DNA of 11,035 nt, from positions 62,882 through 73,916 of the forward strand of contig DHHD01000087.1 in assembly GCA_002403105.1 (NCBI GenBank). The letters are read 5' to 3'. This document shows, piece after piece, positions 6,055 to 11,035 of this stretch (position 1 is the first letter of the stretch; every line of letters begins with the position of its first letter). The translations under genes and the position numbers were made by a program. The DNA is from Anaerolineaceae bacterium UBA4781 (GTDB taxonomy: Bacteria; Chloroflexota; Anaerolineae; Anaerolineales; Anaerolineaceae). The notes beneath the pieces are model-generated. The model was not told the DNA's origin and did not search any database. It saw only the letters and a list, made by a program, of their open reading frames with translations.

Positions 6055-6093
6055 ATGGGTCCGGCAGGATTCGAACCTGCGACAAGGCGGATC
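6055..6093 (-). repeat. tRNA 3'-end fragment 1 (att-like direct repeat)
   Basis: Read on the - strand: a variable-loop-like TTGTC, T-arm GCAGG-TTCGAAT-CCTGC, acceptor strand CGGACCC and A as discriminator. Bases 6055-6083 are identical to 7241-7269 (29 bp) and match 27 of 29 bases at the intact tRNA (9087-9115). tRNA likeness stops near the 3' side of the anticodon stem; no 5' half exists here. This is the pattern left when an integrative element recombines at a tRNA 3' end. Confidence 0.75.
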
Positions 6094-6162
6094 ATATCTC
6101 TATTCCCATGAGAATATATAATTACATTTTCCAAGTACTTTCTCGAGGATCAAAAATATACG

Positions 6163-6960
6163 ATGACAAAACAAACTCCAACTGCTCATGATTGGTTCGA
6201 AAAAGCAAACAAAGCCATCCAACCCGAAGAACAAATTCGCTGCTTCACCAAAGCCATTGAACTAGATCCAGAATTGACTCTCGCTTACTTCAAGCGTGGA
6301 AACTGCTATGCAAAATTAAACCAGTATGAGCGAGCTGTTGCTGATTATGATCAGGCTCTCCACCTCGACCCTGGAATGGATGGCGCATCCATCAACCGCG
6401 GAATCTGCCATGTGCGCCTGGATCAGTATGCGGAAGCGGTCGATGATTTTAGCCATGCGATTGAAAATAATCCTGAGAATGCTGAGAGCTATTACTACCG
6501 CGGCAACAGCCATGCTCACCTTGAGCAGGACGAAAAAGCGATCGAGGATTTCAGCCAGGCGATCCGGCTCGACCCAGCATTTGCGTATGCATACAGCAAT
6601 CGTGGGCTAAGCTATTCCAATCTGGATCAGGATGAAAAAGCAATTATTGATTATGACCAGGCTGCCCGATTCGAGCCTGAAAATGCTTCTATCTTTTATA
6701 ATCGTGGGAACAGCTACGCTTACCTGCATCAGCATGAAAAAGCGATTGAAGACTACGACAAGGCGATCAGCCTTGATCCTACCATGGGCGATGCGTATTA
6801 CAACCGGGGAAACTGTCATGGTCACCTGAAACAGTACGAAAAGGCGATCGAAGATTACAGCCAGTCTATCCGGCTGGATCCCGATATAGCTTATGCTTAC
6901 AACAACCGCGGATTCACCTACGCCAATCTAGGGCAGTATAAAAACGATAGAGGATTTTGA
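6163..6960 (+). CDS. TPR-repeat protein, main part (frameshifted near its end)
   Basis: 265 residues made of successive 34-residue tetratricopeptide repeats, from about residue 40: AYFKRGNCYAKLNQYERAV, then five more units with the W/Y-N-R-G-x-x-Y-x-x-L-x-Q-x-x-K-A-I-x-D-Y-x-x-A-I-x-L-D-P pattern, and the start of a seventh. Such arrays form a superhelical scaffold that binds partner proteins; no enzymatic domain and no signal peptide are present. The seventh repeat breaks at the A-run 6940-6944: after LGQY the frame reads KNDRGF and stops, while the +1 frame continues as KTIEDFDRALSLN. The ribosome site is poor (GAGGATC, about 14 bases from the ATG); TATAAT at 6117-6122 may be the -10. It lies between two tRNA 3'-end repeats. 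Confidence 0.75.
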   Translation: MTKQTPTAHDWFEKANKAIQPEEQIRCFTKAIELDPELTLAYFKRGNCYAKLNQYERAVADYDQALHLDPGMDGASINRGICHVRLDQYAEAVDDFSHAIENNPENAESYYYRGNSHAHLEQDEKAIEDFSQAIRLDPAFAYAYSNRGLSYSNLDQDEKAIIDYDQAARFEPENASIFYNRGNSYAYLHQHEKAIEDYDKAISLDPTMGDAYYNRGNCHGHLKQYEKAIEDYSQSIRLDPDIAYAYNNRGFTYANLGQYKNDRGF

Positions 6961-7186
6961 CCGGGCGCTCAGCCTCAACTCTGAATTGGAGGATGTTTAC
7001 TACAATAAAGCCTGTTCCTGTGCTCACATAGGAAAAACGGAAGAAGCTTTAAACAATCTTCGCCAGGCTCTCAAGTTCGGTCCGCAGAAATATTGTGATC
7101 TGGCAGGCAAGGATACTGCTTTTAAAAAGATAAGGGGAAATGCTGATTTTCAGAATTTGCTTAAAAAGTATTGCGATAAATGCTAA
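6940..7186 (+). pseudogene. Displaced C-terminal part of the TPR protein (+1 frame)
   Basis: Continues the TPR gene in the +1 frame without a gap: KTIEDFDRALSLN completes repeat 7, VYYNKACSCAHIGKTEEAL starts repeat 8, and the end (DLAGKDTAFKKIRGNADFQNLLKKY) is the usual capping tail of such proteins, whose last residues describe a final helix pair. A 2-base loss or 1-base gain at the A-run (6940-6944) explains the break. An independent start at 6986 has no good ribosome site. The zero-frame stop occurs in the context TTT-TGA-C preceded by AGAGG, like the programmed +1 site of release factor 2 genes, and a slip there would enter this very frame. A simple mutation or a sequencing error in the homopolymer is more likely. 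Confidence 0.65.
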
Positions 7187-7198
7187 TTTTAAAACCGG

Positions 7199-7218
7199 TT
7201 CAGATCACCAAATCTGGA
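7199..7218 (-). terminator. Weak terminator-like hairpin after tRNA fragment 2
   Basis: TTCAGAT (7199-7205) pairs with ATCTGGA (7212-7218), 7 bp including one G-T, loop CACCAA. On the - strand CCGG and then TTTT follow. Its place downstream of the tRNA fragment at 7241 parallels fragment 1 with its hairpin. It could also serve as the end of the TPR gene region. Confidence 0.35.
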
Positions 7219-7240
7219 TCATTTCCCGTAAAAAGTAGTA

Positions 7241-7277
7241 ATGGGTCCGGCAGGATTCGAACCTGCGACCAAGTGGA
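7241..7277 (-). repeat. tRNA 3'-end fragment 2 (att-like direct repeat)
   Basis: On the - strand: CCACT (3' anticodon-stem side), TGGTC (variable loop), T-arm GCAGG-TTCGAAT-CCTGC, CGGACCC, A. Its first 29 plus-strand bases repeat 6055-6083 exactly. The T-arm and acceptor half are sound, but upstream of the anticodon stem the sequence is unrelated to tRNA and gives no complementary strand, so it is not a functional tRNA gene. With fragment 1 it encloses the TPR gene as a unit of about 1.2 kb. Confidence 0.75.
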
Positions 7278-7493
7278 CTTTAGCATGATTCCATTTAGGA
7301 TATGTATTTATTGTGCAATAATCCAATAAAGACCCAAGAGGACTATAAAGCCATAAGTCAAAACGTCATGCACACAACAACCGGCATAACCGATCAGTTT
7401 TACTCAAACATAGACGAGGATACTCTAAAAGGCGAATCGATATACTGTTTTTTATTTTTGATCTAATTATTTTTTACTATATTTATTTTGATC
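7278..7493. other. AT-rich intergenic stretch without recognised gene
   Basis: About 215 bases between the second tRNA fragment and the DGQHR promoter. Both strands contain only short open frames without ribosome sites. The part after 7440 is very rich in T and A and could act as an UP-like element for the promoter at 7494. I see nothing else in it. Confidence 0.5.
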
Positions 7494-7522
7494 TTGACAG
7501 GATTATCAATCCATGGTATCAT
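7494..7522 (+). promoter_or_regulatory. Strong sigma-70 promoter of the DGQHR gene
   Basis: TTGACA (7494-7499), exactly 17 bp, TATCAT (7517-7522; 5 of 6). This is the best promoter in the window. It predicts a transcript start near 7529 and a leader of about 105 bases before the ATG at 7635. Confidence 0.7.
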
Positions 7523-7557
7523 TATTTTAATGGAGAGGTGCTCCATATAAAACTCGG

Positions 7558-7623
7558 ATGCTTTCTGTCATAAACAGGCGGTGGCCAACGCAAAAAACTG
7601 CGGAGAGATCCAATAAATCATAA
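7558..7623 (+). CDS. Possible 21-codon leader peptide upstream of the DGQHR gene
   Basis: An open frame inside the leader reads MLSVINRRWPTQKTAERSNK and one more Ser, then TAA. The stop sits directly before the AAGGAG ribosome site of the DGQHR gene, an arrangement that would allow translational coupling. A small stem TGGAG/CTCCA (near 7531-7545) precedes it. Its own ribosome site is not evident, so it may be chance. Confidence 0.25.
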   Translation: MLSVINRRWPTQKTAERSNKS

Positions 7624-7634
7624 AGGAGTAAAAA

Positions 7635-8762
7635 ATGAATACGCAATTTGAAGAAATTTATACAGCGACATTTGAAGTAGTCCCAACAGAGCAAGATAAT
7701 ATCAAGCTTTTCGTTGGAGTTGGAAAGGCGAAAGATTTAATTCGACTTACAACAGTCGATTCATACAATCCAAATCTTAGCCCAACAGACGAACACCAAG
7801 GATATCAACGCCCACCTGAACGAGGTCGGATTACCCGAATTGGACGGTATTTAATAGAGGAACAAGGTAGTGGTTTGTTTCCTACCGCAGTACTTTTAGC
7901 CTCTCGGATTCCATTAGTCTATGATAAGAAAGAAGGGACCATAACCGTTACGTCTGATTCAAAGCTACAAATTGTTGATGGGCAACATCGTTTAGCTGGA
8001 TTACAGTATGCCATTGAAGAAAAAAAGGATAAGCGATTCGAGAATTACAGTATACCTTTTGTAGTAATGGTGACACCTGAACGATTGGTGGAAATGACTC
8101 AGTTTAGAATTGTGAACGGAACTGCCAAATCAGTTAGAACTGACCTAGTCAATATGATTCTTACTGCCACTTACAAAGGTACGAAACGGAACGATATTCC
8201 TGACAAAGACAAATGGAAGGTTGTTGTTAGCAATGTTGTTGACCGCTTAGCAAAGAACCCTGAATCTCCTTGGAGGAATAATATTACACTTCCGGGTGAG
8301 CTTGCGACTCGTAAAGATGAGGGAAAAATAATTCGGGCAACATCCTTCATCACCAGTTTACATCCTGTATATGTCTGGCTGAAGGAAGCAAGTGGGATTC
8401 TAAACGACCATTGTTCTACAATCGATGAGGAAATCGATTATATGTATCGCATAGTTGCTGATTATTGGAAAGCATTACAACGAGTAGTTCCTGACGCTTT
8501 TGAAGCACCTGAAGATTATGTTATTCAAAAAACCCCAGGTTTATTCTCGTTACACAAGTTGCTTCGGCGTTTATTAGCAAATATGTACAATGGTCGCCGT
8601 TCCTTTGATACAGATACCTTTGAAGAGTTTCTTAATGAAGGTTCCGAGATTAAAGACTCTGATTTTTGGTTATCTTCAGCTGGGCGAGCAAGTGCATTCG
8701 GCTCAATGAAAGGATTTGATGATTTATACGACATAATTAGTGCTCCATATGATACTAAATAA
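7635..8762 (+). CDS. DGQHR-domain protein (DndB/DpdB-like)
   Basis: 375 residues, start fixed by AGGAG 7 bases before ATG. Domain marks: GYQRP (57-61), the arginine-rich segment RGRITRIGRYL (63-73), the name-giving DGQHR at 115-119 in LQIVDGQHRLAGLQYAI, and FRIVNGTAKSVRTDL (157-171). This ParB-nuclease-like fold occurs in DndB, the regulator of DNA phosphorothioation clusters, and in DpdB of 7-deazaguanine DNA modification; others stand alone on islands. The C-terminal half (KDSDFWLSSAGRASAFGSMKGFDDLYDII) follows the usual end of the family. No dnd, dpd or nuclease partner lies in the window, so it is an orphan, single-gene cargo between two tRNA 3'-end copies, with its own promoter and terminator. 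A defence-related role is inference. AT-rich codon use supports foreign origin. Confidence 0.85.
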   Translation: MNTQFEEIYTATFEVVPTEQDNIKLFVGVGKAKDLIRLTTVDSYNPNLSPTDEHQGYQRPPERGRITRIGRYLIEEQGSGLFPTAVLLASRIPLVYDKKEGTITVTSDSKLQIVDGQHRLAGLQYAIEEKKDKRFENYSIPFVVMVTPERLVEMTQFRIVNGTAKSVRTDLVNMILTATYKGTKRNDIPDKDKWKVVVSNVVDRLAKNPESPWRNNITLPGELATRKDEGKIIRATSFITSLHPVYVWLKEASGILNDHCSTIDEEIDYMYRIVADYWKALQRVVPDAFEAPEDYVIQKTPGLFSLHKLLRRLLANMYNGRRSFDTDTFEEFLNEGSEIKDSDFWLSSAGRASAFGSMKGFDDLYDIISAPYDTK

Positions 8763-8790
8763 CTAATAACGAGAAACTAAATGCAAAGAA

Positions 8791-8827
8791 AATAGGTGTG
8801 ATTGAAAAAGATCACACTTATTTATTT
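8791..8827 (+). terminator. Terminator of the DGQHR gene
   Basis: AATAGGTGTGATT (8791-8803) pairs with GATCACACTTATT (8810-8822), 13 pairs including two G-T, loop GAAAAA, followed by TATTTTT. It begins 28 bases after the stop codon. Confidence 0.7.
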
Positions 8828-8896
8828 TTAAAGATTAGTCGATTTTAATTCAATTTTTCCATTTTTTTGAAAAAATCTGATTTACTCACTTAAACA

Positions 8897-8929
8897 AAAA
8901 GACACTCTGAATGATTTTGAGTGTCTTTT
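8897..8929. terminator. Second hairpin, possible bidirectional terminator
   Basis: AAAAGACACTC (8897-8907) pairs perfectly with GAGTGTCTTTT (8919-8929); the loop is 11 bases. Flanking A and T runs allow termination in either direction. It backs up the DGQHR terminator and shields that unit from the tRNA side. Confidence 0.5.
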
Positions 8930-9032
8930 AAAGACATAGTCTCCTCGTTGAGGACTCAAACCTAGCGGAACGGAATTCAGTTCCTGTGAGTATTCATTTA
9001 TTGCCTTCGATAATGCTTTATAAAGAAAAATT
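8930..9032. other. Intergenic stretch with small palindromes
   Basis: No gene seen. It holds TCCTC-GTT-GAGGA (about 8940-8952) and GGAAC-(8 bases)-GTTCC (about 8968-8985). On the - strand the first part loosely recalls another tRNA acceptor and T-arm, but the loop lacks the invariant C and the stem has mismatches. Confidence 0.4.
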
Positions 9033-9049
9033 CTCCGATAAATTCGGAG
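9033..9049 (-). terminator. Terminator of the tRNA(CAU) gene
   Basis: CTCCGA (9033-9038) pairs with TCGGAG (9044-9049); on the - strand AATTTTTC follows. It lies about 40 bases after the tRNA 3' end. Confidence 0.55.
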
Positions 9050-9087
9050 TAATTTTGTCATAATGAAATGACCTCACACTCAAAATA

Positions 9088-9159
9088 TGGGCCCGGCAGG
9101 ATTCGAACCTGCGATCAAGCGGTTATGAGCCGCGCGCTCTGCCGCTGAGCTACGGGCCC
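9088..9159 (-). tRNA. tRNA with CAU anticodon (elongator Met or Ile2)
   Basis: A complete 72-base cloverleaf on the - strand: acceptor GGGCCCG/CGGGCCC, D-arm GCTC/GAGC with a 7-base loop, anticodon loop CTCATAA (anticodon at 9125-9127), variable loop TGATC, T-arm GCAGG-TTCGAAT-CCTGC, discriminator A, no encoded CCA. The anticodon stem CGCGG/CCGCT has a C-U mismatch at its outer pair. G1-C72 pairing excludes the initiator type. The sequence around the loop is close to the Ile2 (lysidine) type, but elongator Met is not excluded by eye. Its 3' half is the likely recombination target that explains the two fragments at 6055 and 7241, although their acceptor has T where this one has C, so a sister tRNA may be the true source. 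Confidence 0.9.
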
Positions 9160-9198
9160 GGCATGAGACAGCGCAAAAATTATAACATCGGAACCAAA

Positions 9199-9226
9199 AA
9201 GCGGAAGGATTTTTCTCCTTCCGCTT
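9199..9226 (-). terminator. Terminator of the ABC transporter operon
   Basis: A perfect 11-bp stem, AAGCGGAAGGA (9199-9209) with TCCTTCCGCTT (9216-9226), loop of 6; on the - strand TTTTTGG follows. It lies 7 bases after the permease stop. Confidence 0.8.
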
Positions 9227-9233
9227 CGTTATT

Positions 9234-9977
9234 CTACTCCAGGATCAGCCGGGTACGCTGGAAGCGCTTTTTCGCGAGCAGCAGCATGATCCCATCCGCC
9301 ACGATCAGCACACCAAACAACCCGCCAATGATGAGCGGTGGTTTTGCATCCAAAATCGGAGCGACGCTGGCAAAGAAACTCTGTACCTTATCAGGGAAGG
9401 TCTGGATCAGGATAAATGGAATGAACCAGATCGCCATGATGGACAGGCTCAATTTTTGATAAGCCTGCCGCACGGTGGCTGCTTTAAGAGAGACGAACAC
9501 ACCGATGCTACTGATGAATATGGCGATCAACAACACCGCTGCCAAACCACCGAAGAACATGCCGGGGTTATAGAACTGCAATCCAGCGCTTGGGAACACT
9601 ACATTGATGGTTATCACTCCGAGCAGAGAGCAAGCAAAAGCAATGCCCCAGGCATACAGCACCGAAGAGGCAATCTTACCCAGCAGAATGCTGGTATCCG
9701 AAAGGCGCGTGGCGAGCAGCGTTTCGAGCGTGTGGCGCTCGCGTTCTCCGGCGAAGGCATCTGCCACCAATCCGATGGTCATAAAGAGCGGCACCCAAGC
9801 CCAGTCCAGCAGCGCAGTAGGGTCCTGCAGCCAAGCAGCACCGTTTATATACGGCAGGTAAATGCCGATCAGCCCAACCAGGATCAGCATGCTGATCCAG
9901 CTCTGGCGCCCACCCGAGCGTTGAAAAACCACTTCTTTCCATTCTTTTCTAATTAATGTAAAAATGTCCTGCATCAT
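9234..9977 (-). CDS. ABC-2 type transporter permease
   Basis: A 247-residue membrane component of an ABC exporter. The N-terminal cytoplasmic helix (IFTLIRKEWKEVV) leads to six predicted membrane helices at about 27-45, 59-76, 103-127, 138-164, 176-194 and 214-235. The loop AGERERHTLETLLATRLSD (76-94) is the E-R-E-x-x-T-L-E-x-L-L-x-T signature of NatB/ABC-2 permeases, the elbow that contacts the ATPase. The start overlaps the ATPase stop as ATGA, and GGAGGA lies 5 bases before it, so translation is coupled. The substrate cannot be told; relatives export sodium, drugs, lipids or peptides. Last gene of the operon. Confidence 0.88.
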   Translation of the reverse strand: MMQDIFTLIRKEWKEVVFQRSGGRQSWISMLILVGLIGIYLPYINGAAWLQDPTALLDWAWVPLFMTIGLVADAFAGERERHTLETLLATRLSDTSILLGKIASSVLYAWGIAFACSLLGVITINVVFPSAGLQFYNPGMFFGGLAAVLLIAIFISSIGVFVSLKAATVRQAYQKLSLSIMAIWFIPFILIQTFPDKVQSFFASVAPILDAKPPLIIGGLFGVLIVADGIMLLLAKKRFQRTRLILE

Positions 9978-10912
9978 GCCTGCTCCTCCAATAACGCCAG
10001 AAATGCCTCTTCCAGCGATGCTTTGCCTTTGCGCACTTCATCGATCATCACGCCTTTGCCAGCCAGAAACTGCACCAGATTCCCCGAATCGGTCTCGCGC
10101 TTGAAATGCACTACCAAATGGCGGTCCTGCAGCTCCACCGCTTCCACATCCGGCATGGCGCGCAGATCAGTAACAACAGACTCGCTGAATCCACGCCCCA
10201 CCACGATCAGGGTATGCGCGCTTTTTCGCAGACGCAGATCATCTGGTGAACCGACCGTGAGCAGTTTGCCCTTATTGATGACCGCCACCTGGTCGCAGAT
10301 CTTTTCCGCTTCCGCCAGATTGTGAGTGGTGAGAAAAACCGTAACGCCATGCTGGCGTGCCAGATCCACCAGATCATCACGCAAACTGGCAGCCGCCACC
10401 GGGTCAAGACCATCCGTGGGTTCGTCCAAAAAGACTAGCTTGGGGTTGTGCATAAGGGTGCGCACCACAGCCAGTTTTTGTTTCATCCCGCGGCTCCAGG
10501 TGTTCACCATTTCCTTACGACGGTCATATAATCCCATTTTTTCCAGCAGTGAGCGAATACGCTCTGCTCGCTCTGTTGCAGGAATATGCCAGATGCGCCC
10601 GAAGAGATCCAGATTATCTTCCGCGGAAAGGCGTTCGTACAACCCGGTCTGTTCCAACAGCGCGCCGCAGTTCAAGCGAATCTGATCCGCCTGAGTGCGG
10701 GTATCAAATCCCAAAACTTCAGCACTGCCGCTGCTCGCTTCAAGCAATCCCAGCAGCAGCCGGATGGTGGTGGTCTTTCCGGCTCCGTTCGGTCCAAGGA
10801 AACCGAAGAGCGTGTCGGTCTGCACTTCAAATGTGATGCCATCCACGGCGCGCACTTCGCCGAACTGGCAGTGCAGGTCATGGGTACTGATGCTAGTATT
10901 TTTCGATGTCAT
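9974..10912 (-). CDS. ABC transporter ATP-binding protein
   Basis: 312 residues with all ATPase motifs: Walker A GPNGAGKTT (40-48), Q-loop LLEQTGLYERL (85-95), signature WSRGMKQKL (139-147, the SxGM-K-Q-K form usual in DrrA/NatA/CcmA-type exporters), Walker B LVFLDEP (159-165), D-loop GLD (168-170) and switch histidine TTHN (H197). Residues from about 230 form the small C-terminal domain common in this group, with FSESVVTDLRAMPDVEAVEL resembling the DrrA-type tail. It pairs with the permease whose start it overlaps. The ATG abuts the stop of the upstream regulator (TAAATG), with GGAG 5 bases before the ATG. Confidence 0.92.
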   Translation of the reverse strand: MTSKNTSISTHDLHCQFGEVRAVDGITFEVQTDTLFGFLGPNGAGKTTTIRLLLGLLEASSGSAEVLGFDTRTQADQIRLNCGALLEQTGLYERLSAEDNLDLFGRIWHIPATERAERIRSLLEKMGLYDRRKEMVNTWSRGMKQKLAVVRTLMHNPKLVFLDEPTDGLDPVAAASLRDDLVDLARQHGVTVFLTTHNLAEAEKICDQVAVINKGKLLTVGSPDDLRLRKSAHTLIVVGRGFSESVVTDLRAMPDVEAVELQDRHLVVHFKRETDSGNLVQFLAGKGVMIDEVRKGKASLEEAFLALLEEQA

Positions 10913-11035
10913 TTATTCTCCGTTCATTTTTTGCATAATCTTTTTAAAGTGATTACGATATTCTTCAAAGGCACTGCGCCCTTTGGGGGTCATGCTGCAC
11001 AGCGTCTGTGGTTTTTTATCCTTGAATATCTTGCG
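10913..11035 (-). CDS. Winged-helix transcriptional regulator, C-terminal end (partial)
   Basis: Only the last 40 residues are in the window. KDKKPQTLCSMTPKGRSAF followed by EEYRNHFKKIM matches the wing and final helix of the MarR-like winged-helix group (PF13601-type), whose members read K-P-x-T-x-Y-x-L-T-x-x-G-R-x-A-x-x-x-Y. Its stop codon directly touches the ATPase start, so the three genes form one coupled operon, and the regulator probably controls the transporter. It continues past the right edge. Confidence 0.8.
   Translation of the reverse strand, partial: RKIFKDKKPQTLCSMTPKGRSAFEEYRNHFKKIMQKMNGE

Noticed and set aside
5899..6111. 70-aa + strand frame ending GPAGFEPATRR
   Set aside because: Same tRNA T-arm read on the other strand; no ribosome site, very AT-rich, not coding.
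5898..6134. N-terminal extension of the 255-aa frame on the - strand
   Set aside because: It translates a tRNA remnant (GSNPAGP is the typical false peptide of a T-arm) and the terminator stem; the ATG at 5897 has a proper ribosome site.
6163..6960. Repeated DNA units as a CRISPR or satellite array
   Set aside because: The roughly 102-bp period is explained by 34-residue TPR units with divergent codons.
8935..8990. A fourth tRNA 3' fragment
   Set aside because: On the - strand AGGTTTGAGTCCT looks like a T-arm, but the invariant C of the loop is lost and the stem has mismatches, so the likeness is too weak.
8910..9000. Integron attC site
   Set aside because: The small palindromes lack the RYYYAAC/GTTRRRY core sites and no integrase or cassette structure is present.
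9456..9956. 166-aa + strand open frame opposite the ABC permease
   Set aside because: Polar, without family features, and antisense to a clear membrane protein with operon context.

Overview
The window looks like chromosomal DNA of a Chloroflexota bacterium, probably Anaerolineae. That assignment is an inference. It rests on the bacterial GH3-type adenylating enzyme, a lipoprotein with a long Thr-Pro linker, NHLP-type (nitrile hydratase leader peptide) small proteins and small 4-TM membrane proteins, all typical of that lineage, plus moderate GC in the core genes. No single marker proves it.

Left part (1-1212, + strand): the end of a tiny membrane peptide gene, an 81-residue protein resembling the NHLP/Os1348 clan, a second nearly identical copy of the membrane peptide, then a BY-kinase/CpsD-like (bacterial tyrosine kinase) protein whose nucleotide-binding motifs are degenerate. 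This is the most unusual gene set here: a repeated small-peptide module beside a probable pseudo-ATPase.

Middle core part (1252-4731): a terminator and a promoter precede a short GH3-family acyl-adenylating enzyme (+). Its stop lies 2 bp from the convergent stop of a 4-TM protein. That protein and its paralogue lie on the - strand, separated by a hairpin. A secreted alpha/beta hydrolase lipoprotein (-) follows.

Accessory part (about 4750-9087): visibly AT-rich. It holds a two-gene - strand cassette of unknown function (255 and 78 aa), a frameshifted TPR (tetratricopeptide repeat) gene (+), and a DGQHR-domain (DndB/DpdB-like) gene with a strong promoter and a structured leader. It is marked by copies of a tRNA 3' end: two fragments share a 29-bp exact repeat (near 6055 and 7241), and an intact tRNA(CAU) starts at 9159 (-). 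This looks like tRNA-targeted integration that left tandem att-like scars, although no integrase lies in the window.

Right part (9199-11035, - strand): a compact operon transcribed from the right edge, with a winged-helix regulator (C-terminal end only), an ABC ATPase and an ABC-2 permease. The coding regions touch or overlap, and a strong terminator closes the operon.
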